Positions 38,551 to 54,625 of a DNA stretch of 64,000 nt are shown in pieces; positions within the stretch are counted from its first letter, which is position 1; each line of letters opens with the position of its first letter. The notes beneath the pieces were generated by a model. It did not search any database. It saw nothing but the letters and a program-made list of their open reading frames with translations, and had not been told where the DNA came from. The translations under genes were made by a program, and so were the position numbers. The stretch comes from Amaurobius ferox (taxonomy: Eukaryota; Arthropoda; Arachnida; Araneae; Amaurobiidae): assembly GCA_951213105.1 (NCBI GenBank), contig OX578138.1:63110826-63174825 (forward strand), given 5' to 3'.

Positions 38551-38734
38551 ACATGAATAGTAAAAACATGGAATGTTTATATATAGAGAGACCAGTTTAA
38601 AGCAAATTTGAATAAAATATAAAATGATAAATGAACTTACTAAAAATGATACAAGAAATATACACGGAAATTACAAAAGAAGTTTTAACGCTTACGAATT
38701 TTAAATTATTACAAGAAAAGAACTAATACAAATT

Positions 38735-39237
38735 TTAGAAAACGTCAAGCATGATATGAGGTTTGACTTGCATAGAGTCAAGAATGAGTCGCCAAGCATA
38801 ATTTAAAATTTGAACAGGATCAAAATTACAAATTGATTCACGGTAAATATAAATAAACAGGGATTCATAAAGAAGAATACTACGTGGACTGTTACAACGA
38901 ACCAAAAGGAAAGTTTTTTCATAAACGGGAAGAAATTTATGATTAACCACATATTGAGCAAGAGCCGTAGAAAGTTTACTAGATTTGACATCGCGAGCAT
39001 GTTATGCTAAATGGATGCCAACAGTACGTTTTGTACTACCAATGTAAAATTTATAGTCACCAGCAGGGGATAACAGGGGAACGACATACACTCTAGCAAA
39101 GCTTTTAAAGTCATCAAAATTCCCAAATTTATCGGATCGAATACGATTAAATAAAGTGGTACTATTAGAGTGAGCAGGTTTAAAACCAAATTCATGACAG
39201 AAATTAATAAAAAGACGGAAAATCTTAGGACGGAATT
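38735..39237 (-). pseudogene. GIY-YIG endonuclease of a Penelope-like element (left arm)
   Basis: The conceptual frame contains FINFCHEFGFKPAHSNSTTL, FNRIRSDKFGNFDDFKSF, then ARVYVVPLLSPAGDYKFYIG, STKRTVGIHLA, a stop (near 39003), HARDVKSSKL, AQYVVNHKFLPVYEKTFLLV and ESLFIYIYRESICNFDPVQI, ending LDVF at 38735. VYVVP and KFYIG are the GIY and YIG elements, and the Arg of GIHLA (normally GIRL) is replaced. The Glu in YRES is present. In the cell this nuclease nicks target DNA for PLE insertion. This copy has an internal stop and lacks the reverse transcriptase. Confidence 0.7.
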
Positions 39238-39615
39238 TTGATGACTTTAAAAGCTTTGCTGGTGTGTATGTCGTTCCCCTGTTATCCCCTGCTGCTGACT
39301 ATAAATTTTACATTGGTAGTACAAAACGTACTGTTGGCATCCGTTTAGCAAAACATGCTAACGATGTCAAATCCGATAAACTTTCTACGGTTCTTACTCA
39401 ATATGTGGTTAATCATAAATTTCTTCCCGTTTTTTAAAAAACTTTCCTTTTGGTTCGTTGTAACAATCCACGTAGTATTATTCTTTATGGATCCCTATTT
39501 ATTTATATTTACCGTGAATCCGTTTGTAATTTTGATCCTGTTCAAATTTTAAGTTATGCCTGGCGACTCATTCTCGACTCTATGCAATTCAAACCTCTTA
39601 AAAGTTATTTGTGAC
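39238..39615 (+). pseudogene. GIY-YIG endonuclease of a Penelope-like element (right arm)
   Basis: The frame reads DFKSFAGVYVVPLLSPAADY, KFYIGSTKRTVGIRLAKHAN, then FLPVF and a stop (a change in an A/T run near 39437), followed in the same register by KTFLLVRCNNPRSIILYGSL and FIYIYRESVCNFDPVQIL. GVY, YIG and GIRL are all intact here, unlike the left arm. It starts directly at the inversion point, so everything N-terminal is absent. Confidence 0.7.
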
Positions 39616-39835
39616 GTCATTCTCAGGAATATCATGCTTGACGTTTTCAAAACTTTGTTATAGTTCTTTTCTTGTAATAATTTAAAATTCGTAAACGTTT
39701 AAACTTATTCTGTAATTTCTGTGTATATTTCTTGTATTATTTTTAGTAAGTTCATTTATCATTTAATACTTTATGCAAATTTGCTTTAAACTGGTTTCTC
39801 TCTATATAAACATTCCATGTTTTTACTATTCATGT

Positions 39836-39881
39836 AGCCACTGATGAAGGGCGTATATACGTCTAAAACCGCTCAGGCAGT
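39836..39881 (+). ncRNA. Hammerhead ribozyme, PLE type (right arm, degenerate)
   Basis: CTGATGA at 39841-39847 is followed by GGGCG/CGTCT with loop TATATA, AAAA in place of GAAA, CCGC, TC and AGGC. It aligns position by position with the left-arm motif and confirms the consensus. The changed GAAA box suggests lost activity. Confidence 0.6.
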
Positions 39882-39971
39882 TTTTAATATATATTTTGTA
39901 CGTCTTTTAGGATGTGTTAAATAAAAGGCCTTTCGTCTTTTAAAACGTTTTGTCCTTAATTTTATCTATTG

Positions 39972-40349
39972 AATGCAGACGTGATACCAAACTTGATGAT
40001 TTTTTATTGTTGAATGACTTTTTCAAGTAGGTCGATTTGGGGCCAATATTGGATTTCTTATTGTAAAACACTGTAATTATTAGAACTTGGCTTCAAAAAC
40101 GCACAAACATGTATGTGAATAATAAATATTCGCCATAATTAATCGGTTGCTAGATTATGTACCATGGTCACAACTATAATGCTTTTCAAAGCACGTGCTG
40201 ATATTCTTTCACCAATTAAAATGTGCTGAGGAAGAGGAGCCGGACTCCTGTACACATAAGTGCTGTTTATTTTAGTATTTCTGAGTAGGACAACCATTTA
40301 CCAAGAATTATACTGTGAGAAATAAGTGCATTCTGTAACAATTTTATAA
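39972..40349. other. AT-rich spacer without recognised features
   Basis: It lies between the PLE 3' end and the satellite. No open frame or repeat unit is seen. Confidence 0.3.
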
Positions 40350-41815
40350 TCGATTCGAATTTTGTCGTCTTTTCGTATCGATTCGTATCGATTTAAAATC
40401 GATTCGCTTCGTGTACTAATTAGACAACTTTATTGTCGATTCGTATTCTAACTAATTAGACAATTTTATTATCGATTCGTAATTTGACTAAATAGACAAT
40501 GTTATTGTCGATTCGTATTCTGATCAATAAGACAATTGTATTGTCGATTCGTATTCTAACTGATTAAACAATTTTAATGTCGATTCGTATTCTGACTCAT
40601 TAGACAACTTTATTGTCAACTCGTAATCTGACTAATTAAACAATTTTATTATCGATTCGTAATTTGACTAATTAGACAATTTTATTGTCGATTCGTATTC
40701 TGATTAAAAAGACAACTGTATTGTCGATTCGTATTCTGACTAATTAGACAATTATATTGCCGATTCGTATCCTGACTAATTAAACAAATTTATTGTCGAT
40801 TCGTATCCTGACTAATTAAACAATTTTATTGTCGATTCGTATTCTAACTCATTAGACAATATTATTGTCGATTCATATTCTGACACAATTTTATTGTCGA
40901 ACCGTATTTTGACTAATTAGACAATTTTATGGTCGATTCGTATTCTGCTTAATTAGACAGTTTTATCATCGATTCGTATTCTGACTAATTAGACAATTTT
41001 ATTGTCGATTCGTATTTTGACTAATTAAACAATTTTATTATCGATTCGTAATTTGACTAATTAGACAATTTTACTATCGACTCGTATTCTGATTAATAAG
41101 ACAATTGTATTGTCGATTCGTATTCTGACTAATTCAACAATTTTATTGTCGATTCGTATTCTGACTCATTAGACAACTTTATTGTCGATTCGTAATCTGA
41201 CTAATTAAACAGTTTCATTATTGATATGTAATTTGACTAATTAGACAATTTTATTGTCGATTCGTATTCTGATTAATAAGACAACTGTATTGTCGATTCG
41301 TATTCTGACTAATTAGACAAGTGTATTGTCGAATCGTATTCTGACTAATTAAACAATTTTATTGTCGATTCATATTCTGACTTAGACAATTTTATTGTGA
41401 TCATAATACGAATGATCATAATACAACTGTCGATCCGTATTTTGACTAATTAGACAAATTTATTGTCGATTCGTATTCTGACTAATTAAACGATTTTATC
41501 ATCGATTCGTAATTTGACTAATTAGACAATTTTATTGTCGACTTGTATTCTGATTAACAAGAAAATTGTATTGTCGATTCGTATTCTGACCAATTAGACA
41601 ATTGGATTGTCGATTCGTATTCTGACTCATTAGAAAATTTTATTGTCGATTCGTATTCTGACTAATTAGACAATTTTATTGTCGATTCTTATTCTGACTA
41701 ATTAGACAATTTTATTGTGGATTCGTATTATGACTAATTAGACAGTTTTAATATCGATTCCTATTCTGACTAATCAGGCAATTTTATTGTCGATTCGTAT
41801 ACGTACTAATTAGAC
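40350..41815. repeat. 36-bp satellite, block 1 (about 40 units)
   Basis: The unit is about 36 bp: GTCGATTCGTATTCTGACTA then ATTAGACAATTTTATT. Units vary (AATTTGACT, ATTAAACAATT, ATTATCGATTCG and others), and neighbouring variants recur in blocks, suggesting higher-order repetition. The block ends at ATACGTACTAATTAGACTAT. Confidence 0.9.
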
Positions 41816-41924
41816 TATATTCTGTAATTGGCTTTTTTATATCACACTTTTTTGCCAAGTTCATTAACATCACATTTTAATTCTCCACTAGAGCTCTGCA
41901 ATTGCTTTATTTAATCAGGCATGA

Positions 41925-42030
41925 CTATCGATGGATCTTCTATCGATATAAATAACGTGTGCACTCATGTAGGTGTACACTCTACTATCGATACTAACGT
42001 GTACACTCTACTATCGATAGATCTAACGTG
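41925..42030. repeat. TATCGATA cluster 1
   Basis: TATCGAT occurs four times in about 90 bp, three of them as the full palindrome TATCGATA. They are separated by GTGTACACTCTAC-type repeats. TATCGATA is the known DRE/DREF recognition sequence in Drosophila. Whether anything binds here is unknown. The arrangement is repeated at 47184-47285. Confidence 0.75.
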
Positions 42031-42106
42031 TATACTCAAGGACCTATCCTTACAAGGTTCTTGGGGGTACTTAAAAGGACTTTCCTAGGAACCCTATGTA
42101 AAATAA

Positions 42107-43412
42107 ACAAGAAAGATCAATCATGCTTAAAGCATTGATTATGAAACACTTTCTAACTTCAATGCAATTTTATTTAAACATCTCTAAAACGCAATTCATT
42201 CCTCGGTAATAGTTTAAAACTTATCACAATACTACATTAATTTATTATATTTGAAAACTTAAACCTTCATCGAAAAAAATGGACGTCATTCAAATGACGG
42301 CATTGAAATATAAAATGCCTGGTTTAAACATCTCTAAAATGCGATACATTCCTCGGTAATATCTTTAAAATTATCATAATACTACAATAGTTTATTATAT
42401 TTGAAAACTTCATCGAAAACAACTGAAATTCATTCAAATGACGTCATAGGAAAAATAACACGCCTGGCTCTCTCTATAAAAGGAGCATTTCATTCATAAA
42501 TATTTTCCAATTCATTTCATTCATCACAGTAATATAAAATAACTTATTTTATTTAAAAACTTAAGACCATGGATCTACAAGTAATTAATATCTATGCTTA
42601 AAACTTCATCGAAAAAAATCATCTTTCTTTCTGTAAAATCAATGAATATTTCATTCATATCAGCTATGCAGACACTATGAGCTAAATAATTTTGCGTTAA
42701 AGAAATACAGCAATTCTTATACAACTCATTCTACATATTTTGCTGTTTACATTTTACATAAGTGAAAAATAGGCTTCTTTGTGGAAATAACCAAATTTGG
42801 ATGATCATTTAAACTCAAATATATTGTAATTGCGTTGTTTCAGTATGTAGATGCACAGAATTTAAGCAAAAATAATGCGGTTTTTGGACGGATGCAACAC
42901 TCAATATGCATAAAAATTAACTTTAAAAATCACGATTTAGAGACAAGATGGATGCCATATTCCATTTTGAAGTGGGTCACGTGATCTTTTCATATCATAG
43001 TCACGTAATCGCTTCATATAAGAGGTGCAATTATTATTTTCATTTTTATTTTAAAAGCTACTGCATATATTTCGCTGATTTTTTTTTTATATATTTTATG
43101 GAATAACTTGAATATTACCTGACATTTTCGAAGCAGTTTGTGAATTTTAAATCCGCTGAAAAAATGTTTGAGAAATTAGGTCCCATAGGGTTCATTGTAT
43201 TTCGTTTTTTCAACCCGTGTTCAATCCAAAACTAATTGGGTGATATTATTCATTTATATTCCCATAGGTCTTACAGACCGTCTGAACAACATAACTAAAA
43301 TTTCATTTTGATTAAGTCAATTTTACGGCAGTTATCGTGCTAACGGACAGACAGACAGACAGACAGAATGAACAATGTCATAAACACTTTTCAACTTTGC
43401 TGTAAAGTGTTA
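42107..43412 (+). mobile_element. Family D element E3, complete, without B
   Basis: It begins ACAAGAAAGATCAATCATGC then TTAAAGCATTGATT (imperfect palindrome). It passes through TTCATTCAAATGACGTCAT and CTGGCTCTCTCTATAAAAG. It ends with TTACGGCAGTTATCGTGCTA, a (CAGA)n tract and the hairpin ACACTTTTC...AAAGTGTT. This 1.3-kb form is the basic D element, without the B insertion of E1, E2 and E8. No coding capacity. Confidence 0.8.
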
Positions 43413-45048
<1,636 letters not shown>

Positions 45049-45053
<5 letters not shown>

Positions 45054-45133
45054 TCGTAAATCCAATGGTAGAATGGAAGAAGTTACTCATACTCATAATA
45101 CACTATCTTAAAAAATCATTTGCCGAATGAATT
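45049..45133 (-). mobile_element. PLE 3'-end fragment
   Basis: AAAATCGTAAATCCAATGGT then AGAATGGAAGAAGTTACTCA resembles 49814-49880 (the region just 3' of the PLE at 50-52 kb) and 53237-53331. Element E4 follows directly. Confidence 0.45.
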
Positions 45134-46180
45134 ACAAGAAAGATCAATCATGCTTAAAGCATTGATTATGAAGCACTTTCCAAATTCAATGCAATTTTAT
45201 TTTAACAAGTCTAAAATGCAATACATTCCTCGGTAATATTTTAAAATTTATCCCAATTCTACATTAATTTATTATATTTAAAAACTTAAACCTTCATCGA
45301 AAAAAATGAACTTTATTCAAATGACGGCACTGAAATATAAATTGCCTTGTTTAAACATCTAAATAATGCGATACATTCCTCGGAATTATTTTTAAAACTA
45401 TCATAATACTCGGATAATTTATTATATTTGAAAACATCATCGAAAACAACTGAAATTCATTCAAATGACGTCATATAAAAAATAACACGTCTGGCTCTCT
45501 CTATAAAAGCAGCATTTCATTCATAAATATTTTCCAATTCATTTCATTCATCACAGTAATAAAATAACTTATTTTATTTAAAAACTTAAGACCATGGATC
45601 TACAATTAATTAAACTCTATGCTTAAAACTTCGTCGAAAAAAAATCATCTTTCTTTCTGTAAAATCAATGAATATTTCATTCATATCAGCTATGCAGACA
45701 CTATGAGCTAAATAATTTTGCGTTGAAGAAATACAGCAATTCTACTACAACTAATTCTACATATTTTGCTTTTACATTTTACATAAGTGAAAAATAGGCT
45801 TCGTTGTGGAAATAATCAAATTCGGATGATTATTTAAACTCAAATATATTGTAATTGCGTTGTTCAGCATGTAGATGCACAGAATTTAAGCAAAGATAAA
45901 GCGGTCACGTAATCGCTTCATATAAGAGGTGTAATTATTATTTTCATTTTTATTTTAAAAGCTACTGAATATATTTCGCTGAATTTTTTTTATATATTTT
46001 ATGGAATAACTTGAATATTACCTAACATTTTCGAAGCAAATTGTGAATTTTAAATCCACTGAAAAAATGTTTGAAAAATTAGGTCCCATAGGGTTCAATG
46101 TATTTCATTTTTTCAACCCGGTTTCAATCCAAAACTAATTGGGTGATATTATTCATTTATATTCCTATAGGTCTTACAGA
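45134..46180 (+). mobile_element. Family D element E4, 3' part missing
   Basis: It starts like E3 (ACAAGAAAGATCAATCATGC) and runs in register to ATTCCTATAGGTCTTACAGA. There it passes straight into 36-bp satellite, so the (CAGA)n and hairpin end are absent. Relative to E3 it lacks about 85 bp near 45900. Confidence 0.75.
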
Positions 46181-47072
46181 TTTTTTACGAATCGACGAAT
46201 TACGAATTGACAATTTTATTGTCGATTCGTATTCTGACTCATTAGACAACTTTATTGTCGATTCGTAATCTGACTAATTAAACAGTTTCATTATCGATAT
46301 GTAATTTGACTAATTAGACAATTTTTTTGTCGATTCGTATTCTGATTAATAAGACAAGTGTATTGTCGATTCGTATTCTGACTAATTAAACAATTTTATT
46401 GTCGATTCATATTCTGACTTAGACAATTTTATTGTCGACAACTGTATTGTGATCATAATACGAATGATCTTAATACAACTGTCGATCCGTATTTTGACTA
46501 ATTACACAAATTTACTGTCGATTCGTATTCTGACTAATTAGACAATTTTATAGTCGATTTGTATTCTGACTAATTAGACAACTTTATTGTCGATTCGTAT
46601 TTTGACTAATTAAACAATTTTATCATCGATTCGTAATTTGACTAATTAGACAATTTTGTTGTCGACTTGTATTCTGATTAATAAGACAATTGTATTGTCG
46701 ATTCTTATTCTGAATAATTCAGCAATTTTATTGCCGATTCGTATTCTGACTCATTATATTGTCGATTCGTAAACTGACTAATTAAACAGTTTCATTATCG
46801 ATATGTAATTTGACTAATTAGACAACTGTATTGTCGATTCGTATTCTGACCAATTAGACAATTGGATTGTCGTTTCGTATTCTGACTCATTAGAAAATTT
46901 TATAGTCGATTCGCATTCTGACTAATTAGACAATTTTATTGTCGATTCGTATTCTGACTAATTAGACAATTTTATTGTGGATTCGTATTATGACTAATTA
47001 GACAGTTTTAATATCGATTCCTATTCTGACTAATTAGGCAATTTTATTGTCGATTCGCATACGTACTAATTA
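46181..47072. repeat. 36-bp satellite, block 2 (about 25 units)
   Basis: The same unit and the same order of variants as in the later part of block 1 are present, including the odd GTGATCATAATACGAATGAT segment (41398 and 46450). Block 2 is shorter, so units have been lost or gained since the duplication. Confidence 0.9.
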
Positions 47073-47183
47073 GACTATATTCTGTAATTGGCTTTTTATA
47101 TCACACTTTTTTGCCAAGTTCATTAGCATCACATTTTAATTCTCCACTAGAGCTCTGCAATTGCTTTATTTGATCAGGCATGA

Positions 47184-47285
47184 CTATCGATAGATCTTCT
47201 ATCGATATAAATAACGCGTACACTCATGTTGGTGTACACTCTACTATCGATACTAACGTGTACACTCTACTATCGATAGATCTAA
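47184..47285. repeat. TATCGATA cluster 2
   Basis: Four TATCGATA palindromes in about 100 bp, the duplicate of the cluster at 41925-42030. Here the first site is also perfect. Confidence 0.75.
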
Positions 47286-47365
47286 CGTATATACTCAAGG
47301 ACCTATCCTTACAAGGTTCTTGGGGGTATTTAGAAGGACTTTCCTAGGAACCCTATGTAAAATAC

Positions 47366-48671
47366 ACAAGAAAGATCAATCATGCTTAAAGCATTGATTA
47401 TGAAACACTTTCCAACTTCAATGCAATTTTATTTAAACATATCTAAAATGCAATACATTCCTCGGTAATAGTTTAAAACTTAACACAATACTTCATTAAT
47501 TTATTATATTTGAAAACTTAAACCTTAAACCCTCGAAAAAAATGGACTTCATTCAAATGACGGTATTGAAATGTAAAATGCCTGGTTTAAACATCTCTAA
47601 AATGCGATACATTCCTCGGTAATATTTTTAAAATTAACATAATACTACAATAATTTATTATATTTGAAAACTTCATCGAAAACAACTGAAATTAATTCAA
47701 ATGACGTCATAGGAAAAATAAAACGCCTGGCTCTCTCTATAAAAGCAGCATTTCATTCATAAATATTTTCCAATGCATTTCATTCATCACAGTAATAAAA
47801 TAACTTATTTTATTTAAAAACTTAAGACCATGGATCTATAAGTAATTGAACTCTATGCTTAAAACTTCATCGAAAATAATCATCTTTCTTTCTGTAAAAT
47901 CAATGAATATTTCATTCATATCAGCTATGCAGACACTATGAGCTAAATACTTTTGCGTTAAAGAAAGACAACAATTCTAATACAACTCATTCTACATATT
48001 TTGCTGTTTACATTTTACATAAGTGAAAAATAGGCTTCGTTGAGGAAATAATCAAATTTGGATGATCATTTAAACTCAAATATATTGTAATTGCGTTGTT
48101 TCAGTATGTTGATGCACAGAATTTGAGCAAAAATAAAGCGGTTTTAGGACGGATACAACACTCAATATGAATTAAAATTGACTTTAAAAATCACGATTTT
48201 GAGACTAAATGGATGCCATATTTCATTTTGAAGTGGATCACGTGATCTTTTCATATCATGGTCACGTAATCGCTTCATATAAGAGGTGTAATTATTATTT
48301 TCATTTTTATTTTAAAAGCTACTGAATATATTTCGCTGATTTTTTTTTATATATTTTATGGAATAACGTGAATATTACCTAACATTTTCGAAGCAATTTG
48401 TGAATTTTAAATCCGCTGAAAAAATGTTTGAAAAATTAGGTCCCATAAGGTTCAATGTATTTCATTTTTTCAACCCGGGTTCAATCCAAAACTAATAGAT
48501 TGATATTATTCATTTATATTCCCATAGGTCTTACAGATCGTCTGAACAACATACTAAAATTTCATTTTGATTAAGTCATTTTTACGGCATTTATCGTGCT
48601 AACGGACAGACAGACAGACAAACAGAATGAACAATGTCATAAACACTTTTCAACTTTGCTGTAAAGTGTTA
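47366..48671 (+). mobile_element. Family D element E5, complete, without B
   Basis: This is the duplicate of E3 at the 5259-bp offset, with the same start, hairpin end and flanks (CCCTATGTAAAATACAC before, AAAAGAGGTCAATATTAAGC after). It therefore arose by segmental duplication, not by a new insertion. Confidence 0.8.
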
Positions 48672-49749
48672 AAAAGAGGTCAATATTAAGCTTCACTATC
48701 CTATTTTTACACGGTTGCTAATAAAACGCGATAAAACAAAATACATACCATGGAGTTACTGATTAAACCTTCACTTCCATGATACATGGAATAATAAAAC
48801 CCAAAACTATGGAAATACGTTTTTACGATTGAAATGTATTACTTTGATTCTGCGATTTTCCTTTTCCTTATTTGTTTAATTTAATATTCAAATTTAAAAA
48901 ACTTACAGGTTCTTTTGTGTTAGGATTCTCAAATATTGAAATTATTCTTTTATATTTCTAATTTCATAATTATTTGTAAAATAAAGTTTTCTTTTGAAAT
49001 CTTTCACGGCTCGCATAATTTATTCGTACGAGTCCATTCAAAGCACTGTTCTTTGCTAGTGAGGTGTGTTTCGTTCGATTTCAAGAGACCAAGAGAAAAA
49101 TGAATTATTCAAAGCTCGGCTTTTCAATAGTAAATATTTAGAATTTCCAATATGAGCAAAACTTTAATTGGTTGAGCTGGCATCACTTTGCTCTGTGATG
49201 GGTTGATTGGTTGCTGACGAAAAAATATCACACAGTTGACAGAAACATAAAAAAGAACCCGAACGCTTTCCTCAAGATGCATTCCATCCCAAATGCCAAC
49301 AGTAGTACCCCATCATGTGTCGCAGGTTTCACGTTTACCACAACAGAGTTAATTACTCTCTGTTCGCGACAGTTGTAAACCTGAAATGCAAGCACATGTT
49401 AAGATACTCCACCCACCGTCAACCATATTGCACGCACACCAACATACGTGCAAATGATCGATTCCAGAACACTTCGATTCGGCGTACACATGAAACTATT
49501 AATAGAAACCCATTATTAGCCGCATGATCTGGGTCCGAGCCACGTCCTCTAGCAGAAAGCCTCAACCGCTTAACAACGGTCACTCTCCACGACTCCGTGC
49601 TCTAACATCGTATTGTTAGTCTTAACTTTTAAAATATAACTTTAAATTAAAAATTTAAAAGCGGTATACAATTATTAAATTTCTTGTATTTAAAATTCGT
49701 TTAAATACGTAAACAATGGGATTGTTAACAACTCTCCCTCTCTCTCTCT
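48672..49749. repeat. Segmentally duplicated 1.08-kb segment, copy 2
   Basis: Partner of 43413-44489. It carries the same short frame and the same run into CTCTCTCTCTGTATATA. Confidence 0.7.
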
Positions 49750-49752
49750 GTA

Positions 49753-49813
<61 letters not shown>
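49750..49813. repeat. (TA)n microsatellite
   Basis: A TA run of about 60 bp, much shorter than its counterpart at 44490-45048. Confidence 0.95.
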
Positions 49814-49821
<8 letters not shown>

Positions 49822-50459
49822 ATTATTAAATCCAAAGTTAGAATGTATGTAGTAACTCATAATACACTATTCCAAAATTTTCTACAAATACAAAGAAATT
49901 AAGACAAAAAGAGGAAATAATAAAGCATAATGCAAGTCATAAGGACAAAGACAATCAACAAATTTCAAAAATGAGGAATGCAAATAAGAAATCAAAAAAA
50001 TCAAGCAAAAAAGCTTGCACATGGAGGAGATTTAGGCTTACGAGATTAGGCTTATGAAAAGTTCATTTCGAAAAAATTCTCGTCGGGTCCATATATCTTT
50101 TCGAAATGAACACAAAAATGCTTGTTTCTGAAACACAAGATAGATTTTATCTATAAACTTGTGTTATATGGACGACAAGCATAAAGATTGGAACAATATA
50201 GGAAACATAAATACCTCAAAACGCACCTCTTCAGTGCAACCATGACGAGCAAAATATGACTGGATCAACGTTGCCATATTCCAAAATGAAAAGATGTGAT
50301 TTGCTGTTGCCAAAGAGAGTAATAAAAACAGTACTGCGCAAAAGCAATAAAATGAGTTATTCAACTGTTAAAGCTTCGAGATAAAAAGATGAAAATATAA
50401 TTGCAGGAGAATGAAGAAGTACGGCTAAAATAAGATAATAAGGGGAGAATATGAGAATT
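49814..50459 (-). mobile_element. PLE1 3' untranslated region
   Basis: Non-coding AT-rich sequence follows the PLE1 reverse transcriptase. Its end (TTATTAAATCCAAAGTTAGA) matches the fragments at 45049 and 53237. It contains an inverted repeat with a hammerhead-like core at 50061-50111. Confidence 0.5.
50061..50111 (-). ncRNA. Hammerhead-like fold, weak candidate
   Basis: On the minus strand GTTCATTTCGAAAA and TTTTTTCGAAATGAAC are inverted. Between them lies CCGACGA (one change from CUGANGA), then GAA/TTC and GAAA. The stem beside CCGACGA is not evident. The position, 3' of a PLE reverse transcriptase, is right for a PLE ribozyme. Confidence 0.3.
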
Positions 50460-50591
50460 TTAGGCTAATCGAAACTTATTAACTATACTATTGACTAAAT
50501 ATGCAGGATATTGATACATTTTACTGGTAATTTTGAGGTTATTAATGTGCAAAGCATGAAATTTTTTATCTGATAATAAACTTTTTAGAAT

Positions 50592-52857
<2,266 letters not shown>

Positions 52858-52886
<29 letters not shown>

Positions 52887-52975
52887 AAACTACTGTATGT
52901 ACAAAAAAACCCATCTCTAGCATATCTGTTACAAATGAGTAACTATAGGCCAAGACTAAGGATAAGGATAGAAGG
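52858..52975 (-). mobile_element. PLE1 5' segment (leader)
   Basis: GAAGGATTTTAATCGAAAAT and the following ATGCATAAACTACTGTATGT match the segment at 29434-29575. It lies upstream of the PLE1 frame and marks the 5' side of the element. Confidence 0.55.
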
Positions 52976-53014
52976 TATATATATGTATATATATATATAT
53001 ATTTATATATATAT

Positions 53015-53214
53015 NNNNNNNNNNNNNNNNNNNNNNNNNNNNNNNNNNNNNNNNNNNNNNNNNNNNNNNNNNNNNNNNNNNNNNNNNNNNNNNNNNNNNN
53101 NNNNNNNNNNNNNNNNNNNNNNNNNNNNNNNNNNNNNNNNNNNNNNNNNNNNNNNNNNNNNNNNNNNNNNNNNNNNNNNNNNNNNNNNNNNNNNNNNNNN
53201 NNNNNNNNNNNNNN
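53015..53214. other. Assembly gap (200 N)
   Basis: A run of exactly 200 N lies between two TA runs. The true length is unknown, since it falls in a microsatellite. The region around it (52976-53238) is (TA)n. Confidence 1.
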
Positions 53215-53236
53215 TATATATATATATATATATATA

Positions 53237-53331
53237 TTAAAATCGTAAATCCAATGGTAGAATGGAAGAAGTTACTCATACTCATAATACACTGTCTTGA
53301 AAAAACTTTTGCCGACAGAATACAATGAATT
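53237..53331 (-). mobile_element. PLE 3'-end fragment
   Basis: AAAATCGTAAATCCAATGGT then AGAATGGAAGAAGTTACTCA is almost the same as 45049-45133. E6 follows, as E4 follows the other one. This is a third, partial copy of the duplicated block. Confidence 0.45.
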
Positions 53332-54625
53332 ACAAGAAAGATCAATCATGCTTAAAGCATTGATTATGAAACACTTTCCAACTTCAATGCAATTTTATTT
53401 AAACATCTCTAAAATGCAATACATTCCTCGGATATAGTTTAAAACTTATCACAATACTACATTAATTTATTATATTTGAAAACTTAAACCTTCATCGAAA
53501 AAAATGGACTTCATTCAAATGACGGCATTGAAATATAAATTGCCTGGTTTAAACATCTCTAAAATGCGATACATTCCTCGGAATTATTTTTAAAACTATC
53601 ATAATACTACGATAATTTATTATATTTGAAAACTTCATCGAAAACAACTGAAATTCATTCAAATGACGTCATATAAAAAATAACACGCCTGGATCTCTCT
53701 ATAGAAACAGCATTTCATTCATAACATTTTCCCATTCATTTCATTCATCACAATACTATAATAATTTATTTTATTTAAAAATTAAGACCATGGAGCTACA
53801 AGTAATTATACTCTATGCTTAAAATTTTATCGCAAAAAATCGTTCTTCTCTTTGTAAAATCAATGAATATGTCATTCATATTAGCTATGCAGATTCCATG
53901 AGCTAAATAATTTTGTGTTAAAGATATACAGCAATTCTAATACAACTCATTCAACATATATTGCTGTTTACATTTTACATAAGTAAGAAATAGGCTTCGT
54001 TGTAGACATAATCAAATTTGGATGATCATTTAAAGTCAAATATATTGTAATTGCATTGTTTCGGTATGTAGATACATAGAATTTAAGCAAAAATAAAGTG
54101 GTGTTAGGACGGATACAACACTCAATACGAATTTAAAAGAACTTGAAAAATCACAATTTTGAGACAAGATGGATGCATATATCATTTTAAAATGGGCCAT
54201 GTGATCTTTTCATATCATGGTCACGTGATCGTTTCATATAAGAGGTGTAATTATTATTTTAATTTGTATTTAAAAACTACTGAATATATTTCGCTGAATT
54301 TTTTTTTTATATATTTTATGGAATAATTTGAATATTCCCAAAAATTTCGAAGCAATTTATGAATTTTAAATCCGTTTAAAAAATGTTTGAAAAATTATGT
54401 CCCATAGGGCTCAATGTATTTCATTTTTTCAACCCGGGTTCAATCCAAAACTAATTGGGTGATATTGTTCATTTCTATTTCCATAGGTCCTACAGACCGT
54501 CTGAAGAAAATACTAAAATTTCATTTTGATTAAGTCATTTTTTCGGCAGTTATCGTGCTAACGGACAGACAGACAGACAGAATGAACAAAGTCATAAACA
54601 CTTTTCAACTTTGTTGTAAAATGTT
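53332..54625 (+). mobile_element. Family D element E6, complete, without B
   Basis: It starts ACAAGAAAGATCAATCATGC and ends with (CAGA)n and CACTTTTCAACTTTGTTGTA followed by AAATGTT. It is more diverged from E3 and E5 than they are from each other. The last stem base differs (AAATGTT against AAGTGTT). Confidence 0.75.

Larger units (their letters stand above)
38422..39971. mobile_element. Two PLE 3' ends in head-to-head inverted arrangement (PLE3)
   Basis: The left arm (38422-39117, minus) and right arm (39241-39971, plus) are inverted copies. Each holds a GIY-YIG endonuclease segment, a 3' untranslated region, a hammerhead motif and the same terminal phrase ending CCTTAATTTTATC. About 120 bp unique to the left copy lie at the centre. 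No reverse transcriptase part is present, so both copies are 5'-truncated. Confidence 0.7.

Noticed and set aside
40200..40260. Hammerhead-like CTGAGGA near 40227
   Set aside because: A GGAG/CTCC stem can form but no GAAA box or stem I partner follows.
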